Assembly: GCA_910584935.1 (NCBI GenBank)
Contig: CAJUDU010000013.1
Location: 1 to 47,939, forward strand
Direction of reading: 5' to 3'
DNA: 47,939 nucleotides
Source: an uncultured Butyricicoccus sp.
GTDB taxonomy: Bacteria > Bacillota > Clostridia > Oscillospirales > Butyricicoccaceae
A program made the position numbers and the translations under genes. This document shows, in pieces, positions 32,376 through 40,886 of this stretch (positions are counted from its first letter, which is position 1; every line of letters starts with the position of its first letter). The notes under the pieces are model-generated. The model was given only the letters and a program-made list of their open reading frames with translations, did not search any database and was not told where the DNA came from.

Positions 32376-33530
32376 ATGAAAAAGAGATTTATTTCACTGG
32401 GACTTGCTGCGGCAATGGCAACATCCGCTATGCCTGCGGCGTTTGCGGATTATACTTTCACCGACCGCAATGGGAACACCCGGACAATTCCAGATGGGGA
32501 ATATTCTTTTGCTACAAGGGTGGTAGAGTTTATTCCTGGCAACCCCTGGACAAAAGATGCCACACATCAAAATCCAAGCCTGACATTAGGACAGTCGGAT
32601 TACGTAGATGATAATGACAGCCGAGATTTGACGCTTGGTGCGGGCGGCGTGCTGGTGCTGGAATTTAATATCAATATTATTGACGGTGAAGGCGATGATA
32701 TTTATGTTTTTGAAACAGGCCCTGCTGTGGAAGCAACAAAAGTAGAAGTCAGCAGCGATTTATCTACATGGTATGACGCTGGCACAGCCAGCGGCAAAAC
32801 AGCCGGTGTTGACCTCAAAGGCAAAGTGCCGGAAGGTGGGCGGTTCCGTTATGTGCGCCTGACCGATTTGAAAGACTATGGCCATGGGGATTATCCTGGC
32901 GCGGATATTGATGCCGTTTTAGCGCTCAATTCAAAGCCTGTTACCAGCGACTGGTCTGAAAATGAAATTGATAAAGCAAAAGAAATGGGCTTGATTCCTG
33001 AAATGTTGGAACACGCAGTCATGACAGAACCAATTACCCGTTTGGAATTTGCGGCGGTTTCGGTGAAAACGTATGAAAAACTGGCAGCCGCGACCGCACT
33101 CCCTGCAACAATTAACCCATTCACCGATTGCAGTGATATTGAAATGCTGAAAGCATATAATGTTGGCATTACAGCAGGCACCTCCAAAACAACATTTACC
33201 CCCAATGCCCTTTTAAACCGTGAACAGGCAGCGGCAATGTTGACCCGTGTGTTTAAACGTGCAACCATTCCAGGCTGGACACTGGATGCGGATGAATCTT
33301 TCCCGATGAATTATACCAAACCCGCGGCATTTGCTGATGATGCGCGGATTTCCGGCTGGGCAAAAGACAGCGTATACTTTATGGCGGCAAATGGCATTAT
33401 TTCCGGCGTTGGCAGCAACAATTTTGCGCCAAGCAATGCGACTTCTGCCGAGGAAGCCAACCACTATGCAAACGCGACCCGTGAACAGGCGCTTGCCATT
33501 GCAGTGCGCATGGTGGAAAAACTCAAATAA
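32376..33530 (+). CDS. Secreted SLH-domain surface protein
   Basis: A 384-residue exported protein: signal peptide (1-25, MKKRFISLGLAAAMATSAMPAAFA), then a beta-rich domain (about 26-188) that has YVFETGPAVEATKVEVSSDLSTWYDAG and ends in PGADIDAVLALNSKP, as in bacterial surface adhesin-like repeats, then two to three SLH modules (about 193-384) with TRLEFAAV, LNREQAAAML and TREQALAI motifs. SLH modules bind pyruvylated secondary wall polymer, anchoring the protein on the cell surface. RBS AGGAGG is close to ATG. It is separate from the cas6 gene by its own promoter. Ligand unknown. Confidence 0.9.
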   Translation: MKKRFISLGLAAAMATSAMPAAFADYTFTDRNGNTRTIPDGEYSFATRVVEFIPGNPWTKDATHQNPSLTLGQSDYVDDNDSRDLTLGAGGVLVLEFNINIIDGEGDDIYVFETGPAVEATKVEVSSDLSTWYDAGTASGKTAGVDLKGKVPEGGRFRYVRLTDLKDYGHGDYPGADIDAVLALNSKPVTSDWSENEIDKAKEMGLIPEMLEHAVMTEPITRLEFAAVSVKTYEKLAAATALPATINPFTDCSDIEMLKAYNVGITAGTSKTTFTPNALLNREQAAAMLTRVFKRATIPGWTLDADESFPMNYTKPAAFADDARISGWAKDSVYFMAANGIISGVGSNNFAPSNATSAEEANHYANATREQALAIAVRMVEKLK

Positions 33531-33561
33531 AAAAAGAGCCGCCTAACCTGGAGGCATAAGC

Positions 33562-33600
33562 AAACCCGTTTGCACATAAAGATAATTGCAGGCGGGTTTT
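33562..33600 (+). terminator. Probable intrinsic terminator after the SLH gene
   Basis: AAACCCG-T-TTGCA pairs with TGCA-GG-CGGGTTT, followed by T then CTG. Imperfect stem; it lies just before yabP. Confidence 0.55.
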
Positions 33601-33626
33601 CTGCACCCGGGCAGGGAGGAATTTTT

Positions 33627-33911
33627 ATGGCAAATGAAGAAAGGGTACGCACAGCAGGCGTGCATACACTGGCGCTGGATGGGAAAGGCAGGCTTAGCCT
33701 GACTGGTGTTGTGGATGTAACCAGTTTTGATGAAACATTGGTTGCCCTTGAAACAACACGCGGAATGCTGGCCGTGCGCGGGGAAGGGCTGCATGTGGAA
33801 CGGCTGAACCTGGAAAATGGCGAACTGACCTTGACTGGCGAAGTGCGCGCCATGGAATATGATGATAACCTGATGACACGCGGCGGCATTTTAGCGCGTT
33901 TCTTTGGCTAG
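33627..33911 (+). CDS. yabP: Sporulation protein YabP
   Basis: A 94-residue protein matching YabP, a small sporulation protein made in the mother cell and required for coat/cortex-related spore maturation. The family core GRLSLTGVVDVTSFDE and LRGEGLHVERLNLENGELTLTGEV is present (here AVRGEGLHVERLNLENG). The start at ATG 33627 has GGGAGGA 8 nt upstream. It begins the classical yabP-yabQ-divIC-yabR group of spore formers. Expression in relatives depends on sigma-E, but I could not identify such a promoter here. Confidence 0.93.
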   Translation: MANEERVRTAGVHTLALDGKGRLSLTGVVDVTSFDETLVALETTRGMLAVRGEGLHVERLNLENGELTLTGEVRAMEYDDNLMTRGGILARFFG

Positions 33912-33924
33912 GCGGTGGGTAGGC

Positions 33925-34377
33925 ATGACATTTTCACTGGCACAGCAAACCTTGGTATTTTTAGAAGCCATCCTGCTGGGCGTGTTGGGCGGGTTGGTTT
34001 ATGATATCTGCCGTGCGGTGCGGCGAGCAACCCAAACCGGCATTGCCGGTACAGCTGTAGCAGATGCTGTTTTTTGGCTGGCCGTGCTGGGCGGACTGTT
34101 CTATTTTGCCGTTACCGATGCCGCCGCGCAAATGCGCGCGTATGTGCTGCTGGGGGAAGGCTTAGGTATGGCATTATATTTCCTGAGTTTTTCCCCGCTT
34201 ATTCTGCCGCTACTTGTACTGGCATTGCGCCTGGCTGCCGGAACTTTCCTTTTTCCCATACGCTTGGGCTGTAGGATTTGTCTTTGGCTGGATGGATTTG
34301 CAGGTAAAATCAAAACTCCAGCAGAAATTTTGAAAAAGATAAAAAAAAGACTTCCCTTTTTGAAGCATTTGGGTTAA
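33925..34377 (+). CDS. yabQ: Sporulation membrane protein YabQ
   Basis: A 150-residue integral membrane protein (about four helices between residues 10 and 120) matching YabQ, which is required for spore cortex assembly in Bacillus. The N-terminal QQTLVFLEAILLGVLGGLVYDICRAVRR is a typical YabQ opening, and the C-terminal tail is basic. The ATG at 33925 was chosen over an in-frame upstream ATG that overlaps yabP. It lies 13 bp after yabP. Confidence 0.88.
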   Translation: MTFSLAQQTLVFLEAILLGVLGGLVYDICRAVRRATQTGIAGTAVADAVFWLAVLGGLFYFAVTDAAAQMRAYVLLGEGLGMALYFLSFSPLILPLLVLALRLAAGTFLFPIRLGCRICLWLDGFAGKIKTPAEILKKIKKRLPFLKHLG

Positions 34378-34425
34378 AATGAAGCTGTATTGATTTGCCG
34401 CGCCGGTTTGCAGGGAGGGATAGGC

Positions 34426-34707
34426 TTGAGGAAAAAAATGCGCACCCCGCGTATTGTGCGGATTGCCATTGGCTGCATTGTTATTTTCTTTGCAGTGACC
34501 ATGATTCATTTGCAAATTCAAATAAACAGCAGGCAGCAGCAGCTTGATCAGCTAACAGAGGCAATCGAGCAGCAGCAGCAAGCCAATGACGCCTTGCGTG
34601 ACCAGGTTGAAAACGGCGTTTCAGACGAATACATTGCTTCGATTGCACGGGAACATGGCTATGTGATGCCCAGTGAACGTGTTTTCAAGGACGCATCCAG
34701 CAAATAA
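34426..34707 (+). CDS. divIC: Septum formation initiator DivIC/FtsB-like
   Basis: A 93-residue bitopic cell-division protein: a basic N-terminus, one membrane helix (about 12-30, VRIAIGCIVIFFAVTMIHLQI), a Gln-rich coiled coil (about 31-66), and the conserved ending YIASIAREHGYVMPSERVFKD. It would recruit the septal machinery with FtsL-type partners. The start codon is TTG 34426, with GGGAGGGA about 8 nt upstream; an internal ATG at 34438 is possible. The position between yabQ and yabR matches Bacillus. Confidence 0.92.
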   Translation: MRKKMRTPRIVRIAIGCIVIFFAVTMIHLQIQINSRQQQLDQLTEAIEQQQQANDALRDQVENGVSDEYIASIAREHGYVMPSERVFKDASSK

Positions 34708-34742
34708 AACACACCAATTTGGACGGAGGAAGAAAAAGGGGT

Positions 34743-35189
34743 ATGGAACTCTCTGTGGGAGCAATTTTAGAAGGTAAAGTAACCGGCATTACAAAATTTG
34801 GCGCGTTTGTATCACTGCCAGATGGGAAATCAGGAATGGTGCATATCTCGGAGGTTGCCAATTCCTTCGTCAATGACATCAATGATTTTTTGAAAGAAGG
34901 GCAGGCAGTCCGGGTCAAAGTCATCGGTATTGATGGGGCTGGCAGGATAAACCTATCGATTAAAAAGGCATTGCCCGCTGCGGAAAGCGCCCCGGCACGC
35001 CCGGCGGCGCCCCAGCAGCGCAGAGGGGGGGCAGCCCGCCCGCGCGGTCCACAGCGCCAGCAGCCGCGTGACCCGTCCACAATGACATTTGAAGATAAAC
35101 TCAAAATGTTCATGGCGGACAGCGAAAGCCGTATGGCGGATATCAAACATAACAACGACCGGAAAAGCGGTTCCCGCCGCCGTAAATGA
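34743..35189 (+). CDS. yabR: S1 RNA-binding domain protein (YabR)
   Basis: A 148-residue protein with an N-terminal S1 domain (residues 1-75, GAILEGKVTGITKFGAFVSL, then GMVHISEVANSFVND and KVIGIDGAGRINLSIKKA) that binds RNA, and a Pro/Arg-rich basic tail ending in KSGSRRRK. It corresponds to Bacillus YabR, whose precise role is not established. The start has GGAGGAAG upstream. It ends the sporulation cluster, followed by a strong terminator; the usual next gene spoIIE is absent. Confidence 0.93.
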   Translation: MELSVGAILEGKVTGITKFGAFVSLPDGKSGMVHISEVANSFVNDINDFLKEGQAVRVKVIGIDGAGRINLSIKKALPAAESAPARPAAPQQRRGGAARPRGPQRQQPRDPSTMTFEDKLKMFMADSESRMADIKHNNDRKSGSRRRK

Positions 35190-35208
35190 CGGATTTTATG
35201 GGCGTGAA

Positions 35209-35235
35209 AACTGGGGCAAACGCCCCGGTTTTTTT
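35209..35235 (+). terminator. Intrinsic terminator of the yabPQ-divIC-yabR cluster
   Basis: CTGGGGC and GCCCCGG form a short GC-rich stem around AAAC, followed by seven T. Confidence 0.85.
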
Positions 35236-35246
35236 GTCTTGTGCGC

Positions 35247-35338
35247 AAAAAAACGCGCCTGCCGGTTTCCGGCAAGCGCAAAGATAGGATTGTGGGGATA
35301 AAGATATGAACGGTGCATGGTGGTTTACTCAACCACCG
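35247..35338 (-). ncRNA. Candidate small RNA of about 92 nt
   Basis: The minus strand here has a complete small transcription unit without a plausible protein: a consensus promoter (35344-35372), a predicted start near 35338, a 5' hairpin GGTGGTT/AACCACC (35319-35337), a largely single-stranded middle containing TATCCCCAC, and a strong terminator, GCGCTTGCCGG pairing with CCGGCAGGCGC and then seven T (35247-35279). The C-rich stretch could pair with Shine-Dalgarno sequences, as in other Firmicutes sRNAs. No known RNA family was recognised, and the only open frames starting inside are a 5-codon one and one running through the terminator. It faces the convergent yabR end. Confidence 0.6.
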
Positions 35339-35343
35339 TCATT

Positions 35344-35372
35344 ATCATACCACGAGAACCAGCATCTGTCAA
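35344..35372 (-). promoter_or_regulatory. Promoter of the candidate sRNA
   Basis: Minus-strand TTGACA (35367-35372) and TATGAT (35344-35349) with exactly 17 bp between them and a TGG extended -10. There is no protein gene downstream in this direction before the convergent yabR. Confidence 0.8.
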
Positions 35373-35403
35373 TCCTATATTTGGAAAAACGAAAGGATTT
35401 TTT

Positions 35404-36597
35404 ATGAAGCCTGTGCTAATCAAAAATGCCCGCATACCGCCTATACAGGGCGTGGGAACCCAAAACGGTTATATCCTTGTCAAGGATGGCAAAATCGCTG
35501 CTGTGGGCGATATGGCGGCAACAGGGGAGGCTGTGATTATATCACAGGACTGTACAGTGATTGATGCCAGTGGAGGTGTGGCACTGCCAGGGTTTATTGA
35601 TATCCATTCCCATTTAGGGCTTTATGAGGATAGCTTAGGCTTTGAAGGGGCAGATGGCAACGAAGATACTGACCCTGTCACCCCGCACTTACGAGTGATT
35701 GATGGCATAAACCCAATGGAACGCGCATTCCGCGAAGCGCTGGAAGCAGGCGTTACAACAACAGTTGTCAGCCCAGGCAGCGCCAACCCAATTGGCGGTC
35801 AGCTTGCCGCAATTAAAACATGGGGGCGACGTATTGATGATATGGTCATCAATGCGCCGGCAGGCATTAAGTTTGCCTTTGGCGAAAACCCAAAAGCCAC
35901 ATACCATGAAAAAGAGGAAAGTCCTGTCACCCGTATGGCAACCGCAGCGCTTATCCGTGAAAATCTGCAAAAAGCACAAGAATATTTGAACCGCAAATGC
36001 CTTGATGAAGAGCAGGAAGATAATGACCCACCAGATTTTGATGCCAAATTGGAAGCACTGGGTTTGCTGCTCGCTGGCAAAATACCTGCCCATATTCATG
36101 CCCACCGCACCGATGATATCTTTACCGCGCTGCGCATTTGCAGGGAATTTGATATTCGCCCAATCCTTATCCATGGTACAGAAGCCCATTTGGTGGCGGA
36201 TATCATCCGGGATGAAGGTGTGCCAGTAGTCAGCGGCCCATATATGACCGACCGTTCCAAGCCGGAGCTTGCCAACTTGACCGAAGCTGCGCCAGGTCTT
36301 TTAGCACAGGCAGGTATACCGGTTGCGATTACAACCGACCATCCGGAAATGCCGCTGAAATACCTGCGCATTGCCGCTGGCGTCGCGGTAAACGCTGGCA
36401 TGGACGCGCTGACCGCTTTGCGCGCCATTACCATCAACCCTGCCAGGATTGCAGGGCTGGACAAGCGTGTCGGCTCGCTGGAAAAGGGCAAGGATGCGGA
36501 TATTGTGGTATTTAACGGCGATGTTTTTGATTTCCGCAGTCAGGTTATGGTTGTCGTGTGTAACGGGCATATTGCATATAGGAGGAATATGGAATGA
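35404..36597 (+). CDS. Amidohydrolase (metal-dependent, imidazolonepropionase-like)
   Basis: A 397-residue amidohydrolase-superfamily protein. The N-terminal beta-sandwich leads to the metal site GFIDIHSHLG (H68, H70). Later come PAHIHAHRTDDI, ILIHGTEAH and ITTDHPEMP, ligands in the usual order, and the C-terminal strand block GSLEKGKDADIVVFNGDVFD. It is closest to imidazolonepropionase/cyclic-amidohydrolase relatives, but its substrate is uncertain. The start at ATG 35404 has AAAGGA upstream. It ends in an ATGA overlap with the fumarase alpha gene, so both products may act in one route. Confidence 0.88.
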   Translation: MKPVLIKNARIPPIQGVGTQNGYILVKDGKIAAVGDMAATGEAVIISQDCTVIDASGGVALPGFIDIHSHLGLYEDSLGFEGADGNEDTDPVTPHLRVIDGINPMERAFREALEAGVTTTVVSPGSANPIGGQLAAIKTWGRRIDDMVINAPAGIKFAFGENPKATYHEKEESPVTRMATAALIRENLQKAQEYLNRKCLDEEQEDNDPPDFDAKLEALGLLLAGKIPAHIHAHRTDDIFTALRICREFDIRPILIHGTEAHLVADIIRDEGVPVVSGPYMTDRSKPELANLTEAAPGLLAQAGIPVAITTDHPEMPLKYLRIAAGVAVNAGMDALTALRAITINPARIAGLDKRVGSLEKGKDADIVVFNGDVFDFRSQVMVVVCNGHIAYRRNME

Positions 36598-37436
36598 GGA
36601 CAATTGATGTAAAAGAAGTCACGGCGCTGGTCAAGCAACTTTGCATGGACGCAAATTATTATTTGCCAGCAGATATCCGCCAATCGTTTGTGCAGGGGCG
36701 GGAACAGGAAAAATCCCCTTTGGGGCGTGAAATATTTGATGAAATGCTGCGTAATTGTGACCTTGCCGCACAAAATGCCGTACCCATTTGCCAGGATACT
36801 GGCTTTGCCATCATTTTCGCGGAAGTTGGACAGGATGTGCATTTCACCGGTGGCGATTTTGAAACAGCAGTAAATGAAGGTGTGCGTCAGGGTTATACCG
36901 ATGGTTATTTGCGTAAATCCATTGTTTGTGACCCATTGCGCCGGGTCAATACCGATGACAATACGCCGGCAGTGCTGTATACGCGCATTGTGCCAGGCGA
37001 CCAGGTGAAAATTACTGCCGCGCCAAAAGGCGGCGGCAGTGAGAATATGAGTGCATCCAAAATGTTTACGCCAGCAGCAACTCGCGAAACTATCATTGAT
37101 TGGATTGCGGAAACTGTCATCCATGCAGGGTCTAACCCATGCCCACCAGTGATGATTGGCGTAGGATTGGGCGGCACAGCTGACAAAGCTGCCCAGCTTG
37201 CCAAAATCGCTTTGCTGCGCCCAGCAGACCAGCAGAACGCAGATGGGTTTTATGCCGAAATGGAACAGGCAATCCTTGATAAAGTGAATGCTTCCGGCGT
37301 AGGTCCGCAGGGGCTGGGCGGCACAGTAACCGCGTTATCCTGTGCCATTGTGCCATATCCGGCGCATATTGCAAGCCTGCCATGCGCGGTGTCCATTGGC
37401 TGTCATGTGACTCGTCATGCCGCGGGCGTCTTGTAA
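36594..37436 (+). CDS. Fumarate hydratase class I alpha subunit (TtdA/FumA-type)
   Basis: A 280-residue protein of the class I (iron-sulfur) fumarase/tartrate dehydratase alpha family. It shows ICQDTGFA with C66, NPCPPVMIGVGLGGTADKAAQLAK with C183, and the terminal GCHVTRHA with C270, the three likely ligands of the 4Fe-4S cluster. It normally needs a beta subunit of about 185 residues encoded immediately downstream. Here no beta gene follows: the next gene is hpf after about 200 bp. The start overlaps the amidohydrolase stop. Substrate may be fumarate, tartrate or a related hydroxy acid. Confidence 0.9.
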   Translation: MRTIDVKEVTALVKQLCMDANYYLPADIRQSFVQGREQEKSPLGREIFDEMLRNCDLAAQNAVPICQDTGFAIIFAEVGQDVHFTGGDFETAVNEGVRQGYTDGYLRKSIVCDPLRRVNTDDNTPAVLYTRIVPGDQVKITAAPKGGGSENMSASKMFTPAATRETIIDWIAETVIHAGSNPCPPVMIGVGLGGTADKAAQLAKIALLRPADQQNADGFYAEMEQAILDKVNASGVGPQGLGGTVTALSCAIVPYPAHIASLPCAVSIGCHVTRHAAGVL

Positions 37437-37453
37437 AGTACTTTATGTAAGAA

Positions 37454-37566
37454 ACAGATATTTGTGAGTATTTCACGGAAAACGCAAGGATATCTGTGAT
37501 AATTTCATCTAATCGCTGAAAACGCCTGTTTTCGAGAGAGCAGAAAATGCCGGGTTGTGGTATACT
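37454..37566 (+). promoter_or_regulatory. Hairpin and extended -10 promoter upstream of hpf
   Basis: ACAGATAT (37454-37461) pairs with ATATCTGT (37490-37497), with an inner GTGA/TCAC pair. TATACT at 37561-37566 preceded by TGTGG gives an extended -10 without a good -35, about 68 bp before hpf. Confidence 0.45.
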
Positions 37567-37633
37567 AAAGATATCAAAGCCGGGGACACAGGCTGTTTCC
37601 CGGCGCAGAAATGAACCGCAAGGAGATGATGTT

Positions 37634-38158
37634 ATGAAGTTCACCATCGTCGAAAGGAAAACCAAAGTTTCTGATGAACTGCGTGCATATGCAATGAAAA
37701 AAGTGGAGAAGCTTGACCGTTATTTCCAGACAGATGCCCTATCTACCATTACATTCAGCGAACTGAAAGGGCGGCAGACAGTCGAAGTCACGGTCAATAA
37801 CAGCGGCATGATTGTGCGCGCTGAAGAAACCACGACTGATATGTTTGCGTCGGTAGACGGCGTAATTAACCATATTGAACGCCAAATCCGCAAAAATAAG
37901 ACCCGTTTGGAAAAACGCCTGCGTGCTGGCGCATTTGAAAAAATCGCGGCGCAGAATGCAGAGCTGGAAGAGGACAAGTTTGAGGTTGTGCGCCACAAGA
38001 AATTTGAAGTGCGCGAAATGAGTGTGGATGAAGCTATCCTGCAAATGAACCTGCTTGGGCATCAGTTCTTCTTCTTCAAAAATTCTGACAATGACAATAC
38101 CCCAGCCGTGATTTACACCCGTGCGTCAGGCGGTTATGGCTTGATTGAAAGCGAATAA
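37634..38158 (+). CDS. hpf: Long-form ribosome hibernation-promoting factor
   Basis: A 174-residue long HPF. The N-terminal half (1 to about 100; MKFTIVERKTKVSDELRAYAMKKVEKLDRYF, then EVTVNNSGMIVRAEETTTDMFASVDGVINHIERQIRK) is the ribosome-binding domain, and the C-terminal half (about 125-174, VRHKKFEVREMSVDEAILQMNLLGHQFFFFKN) is the dimerisation domain used to form 100S ribosomes. Start ATG 37634 has AGGAGATG upstream. It has its own promoter and terminator. Confidence 0.96.
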   Translation: MKFTIVERKTKVSDELRAYAMKKVEKLDRYFQTDALSTITFSELKGRQTVEVTVNNSGMIVRAEETTTDMFASVDGVINHIERQIRKNKTRLEKRLRAGAFEKIAAQNAELEEDKFEVVRHKKFEVREMSVDEAILQMNLLGHQFFFFKNSDNDNTPAVIYTRASGGYGLIESE

Positions 38159-38182
38159 CTCCCATAACAAAATAAAAACAAC

Positions 38183-38214
38183 AAGCCCGGCAGCGGTACA
38201 CGCTGTCGGGCTTT
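38183..38214. terminator. Bidirectional terminator between hpf and the DHHW gene
   Basis: AAGCCCG-G-CAGCG pairs with CGCTG-T-CGGGCTT around a 5-nt loop. It has U-rich sequence on the minus side and sits between convergent genes. Confidence 0.8.
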
Positions 38215-38224
38215 CCCTTATGTG

Positions 38225-39442
38225 TCAGTCAAAAGCAAACATCGCCTCTGAAGCACAGGAACCAACATTATAAAGTGTCATTGCCAAATCTGGTTGGATA
38301 TCTTGTATGGTTTGCATGAGGTCTGCCTCAAAATACCGTAAATCAATGGTGATTAATTCACTGCATGAAAGCGCCAGAAAAGGCGTCAGCGCACAGGCAA
38401 AGGATTCCCGTATGAGTACGATTTTTGCGCCATCTGGGTTTTTATGGTTGATAATTGTTGCTAGGGGATAATCTCCGCCAGCATAATACGCATAAGGATT
38501 TTCGCCGAATAAATCCCGTTTTTGAATGCGTTCTGGGAAACAAACCGATTGCTCAAATGTCCCAGACCGGTCAATTTCATATGCCGGACAGGTATAAGTA
38601 AAATCGGTATCAAATTTAGGCGTGAAGATTGTTATATCATCCAGTCCAGCATAGAATGTACCAACCCGTTTGCCTTGGCTGCCCAGGAAAAAATCTTTTT
38701 TCACGGTTTTCTCCCAATATCCTGGCGCAGTAAAGGCACTAACTGTGTTTAGCTGATACTTTTGTGCCAATGTGGGCGCAAGATAACCCCATGCCATAAA
38801 TGCGGCTTCCGGTGTCCAGTGATGGTCCGTGCGGAAAAAATAGCTGGCATATTTGCCGCCTGTTTCATATAATGGGCGTAAATCAATGCTGTCCGTACCT
38901 TGCTGTTGTAAAATATCCAGAAATTCATCTGCGCCCTCATTAGCAGTGTTATGCACGCCAACTGGCAATGGATTTGTGTTTTGCTGGATTTTTTGCGGCG
39001 CCAGTACGAACACAGAAGGGATACCCACCTCTGCAAACGATTGCTGAAGGGTTGCCATTTTCCGGGCATTGCCAGCGTAATCCTCTTGCTGCTGTGCCAA
39101 TGTGACAAAATTTAGTGTGCCATTACTAAGCCGTGCGACATTATATCCACCGCTGATATCTTCAACCACCCGCCGCCCAGATAAACGCTGTACACCGCCA
39201 AAAAGTTGAATAAAAATATGGCTGCGGTCAAGGTCTTGGTTGACGGCGGCTTCCGCGCCGTTTTCCAGAAAAATAGGAATGGCAGATAAATCCTGCCGTA
39301 ATGTGGATAATTCTTTTCGCAAAAAACCATCTTTCAGGGTGGATGCGCCAATCAGCAGTACACCCGCCGCGAGGAACAGCAGGAAAAGCACGGCAGTTAA
39401 GGTATTGCGCCTGCGGGATATTGCAGGTTTTTTTTCTTCCAA
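38225..39442 (-). CDS. DHHW/AlgX-like SGNH-type protein for surface polymer acylation
   Basis: A 405-residue protein with one N-terminal membrane helix (about 16-34) and an extracytoplasmic AlgX/AlgJ-like domain. The DHHW motif is at 206-209 (FRTDHHWTPEAAF), VLAPQKIQ precedes it, and the serine-type segment IRESFACALTPFL follows near the C-terminus. Such proteins transfer acetyl groups to polysaccharides in the wall or envelope together with an MBOAT partner, which is encoded immediately upstream (18 bp gap). The polymer is unknown. Confidence 0.85.
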   Translation of the reverse strand: MEEKKPAISRRRNTLTAVLFLLFLAAGVLLIGASTLKDGFLRKELSTLRQDLSAIPIFLENGAEAAVNQDLDRSHIFIQLFGGVQRLSGRRVVEDISGGYNVARLSNGTLNFVTLAQQQEDYAGNARKMATLQQSFAEVGIPSVFVLAPQKIQQNTNPLPVGVHNTANEGADEFLDILQQQGTDSIDLRPLYETGGKYASYFFRTDHHWTPEAAFMAWGYLAPTLAQKYQLNTVSAFTAPGYWEKTVKKDFFLGSQGKRVGTFYAGLDDITIFTPKFDTDFTYTCPAYEIDRSGTFEQSVCFPERIQKRDLFGENPYAYYAGGDYPLATIINHKNPDGAKIVLIRESFACALTPFLALSCSELITIDLRYFEADLMQTIQDIQPDLAMTLYNVGSCASEAMFAFD

Positions 39443-39460
39443 TGGATAACCCCTCCCCGG

Positions 39461-40873
39461 TTAAAAATTGAAGTAAATGAATGGGTTATATGTCCCTTTG
39501 ATAATATAGCTGGCAGAAACCACCATAATCAGCAACACAGCAGCTGCATAAGCAATATCCAGCAAAAGACGCGGTTTTGCGGCTGCTATTTTGTCACGGA
39601 GCCATGGCGCAACCGGTGCAGCAAACAGCAACGCAGCAAACAATACAGGGATATTCTCAAGCAGATAAAAAACGGCGCGTTCATCCCATAACCCACAGGT
39701 ATGCAATCCAAACATAGCGCCTAGGTATTGCAAAGCATGGCGCAGGTGATTTGCCCGGAACAGCACCCAGCCGAAATTTACCATAAGCATAGTAAACAGC
39801 CATTTGCACCAAAGCGGTGGGGTTTTGCGCATAGGGATAAATTTTTCTGCGGCAAGCAGCACAAAATAAAAAAATCCCCATAAAATAAATGTCCAGTTTG
39901 CGCCATGCCAAATGCCGGTCAGCATCCAAGTGATGAATAAATTGCGGGCAAGTTTCCAGCGTTTATCCACGCGGTTGCCGCCAAGCGGAATGTAGACATA
40001 ATCCCGAAACCAGGTGGACAGCGAAATATGCCAGCGCCGCCAAAATTCTGTGATTGATGTGGAGATATAAGGATAATTGAAGTTTTCCAAAAAGTGAAAC
40101 CCAAACATCCGTCCAAGCCCAATTGCCATATCGGAATATGCAGAAAAATCATAAAAAATTTGCAGTGTATAACCGATTGACCCAAGCCATGCAAACGCGG
40201 TGGATAATTCCCCGGCAGGCACAGCAAATGCACGGTCAGCAATGACCGCCATTTGGTTGGCAATCAGCACTTTCCTGCCCAGTCCAATGCAGAACCGGCA
40301 GGCGCCAGCCGAAAAGTCATCCCAAGTTTCTTTGCGGTTGTCAATTTGTGCCGCAACCGTTTCATATTTGACGATAGGTCCAGCAATAAGCTGTGGAAAA
40401 AAAGCAACATACAGTCCGACTTTTAAGGGGGATCGTTGTACCTGTCCATGTCCGCGCCCGACATCCAGCACATAAGAAAGCGCTTGGAAGGTGAAAAAAG
40501 AAATGCCAATTGGCAATTCAATGACTGGTACCATAAAATGTGCGCCCAAATGATTGACAATGTCAAGCACAAACGTTAGGTACTTGAACACAAAAAGCAA
40601 CCCAATGTTTGCCAGCACAGCAGCAATGCAAGGCAACCGGATATTTTGCTTCGCATATGCCGCATGATGCACCCATAACCCGAACCCATAGTTGGCCAGG
40701 ATGGAAAGCACCATAACCAGCACAAACCAAGGTTCCCCCCATGCGTAAAACAACAGGGATGCCAACAGTAAAAAGAGGTTCTGCGCAGAACGACGGCGGG
40801 CAAGCAGCACATAATAAACAATCAATGCAAATGGCAGGAACAAGAATAAGAAAACAGAGCTGGAAAACAGCAT
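39461..40873 (-). CDS. MBOAT-family O-acyltransferase (AlgI/DltB-like)
   Basis: A 470-residue multi-pass membrane protein of the MBOAT family, which moves acyl groups across the membrane for O-acylation of exported polymers. The family hallmarks EFWRRWHISLSTWFRDYVYIPLGGNR (invariant His H282) and GIWHGANWTFILWG (catalytic H323) are present. The partner DHHW protein gene follows after 18 bp. The ruvX gene precedes by 13 bp, so the three are probably one transcript. The AlgI-type pairing fits polysaccharide rather than D-alanine transfer. Confidence 0.93.
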   Translation of the reverse strand: MLFSSSVFLFLFLPFALIVYYVLLARRRSAQNLFLLLASLLFYAWGEPWFVLVMVLSILANYGFGLWVHHAAYAKQNIRLPCIAAVLANIGLLFVFKYLTFVLDIVNHLGAHFMVPVIELPIGISFFTFQALSYVLDVGRGHGQVQRSPLKVGLYVAFFPQLIAGPIVKYETVAAQIDNRKETWDDFSAGACRFCIGLGRKVLIANQMAVIADRAFAVPAGELSTAFAWLGSIGYTLQIFYDFSAYSDMAIGLGRMFGFHFLENFNYPYISTSITEFWRRWHISLSTWFRDYVYIPLGGNRVDKRWKLARNLFITWMLTGIWHGANWTFILWGFFYFVLLAAEKFIPMRKTPPLWCKWLFTMLMVNFGWVLFRANHLRHALQYLGAMFGLHTCGLWDERAVFYLLENIPVLFAALLFAAPVAPWLRDKIAAAKPRLLLDIAYAAAVLLIMVVSASYIIKGTYNPFIYFNF

Positions 40874-40886
40874 AGCATCACCTTCT

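Noticed and set aside
34685..35332. Open frame of 215 codons on the minus strand opposite yabR and the sRNA
   Set aside because: It is antisense to the S1-domain gene, has a Pro/Arg/Leu composition typical of shadows, and would read through the sRNA terminator.
36594..37436. Truncated class I fumarase
   Set aside because: The length and the C-terminal GCHVTRHA show a complete alpha subunit. It is a split-type subunit lacking its partner, not a broken single-chain gene.
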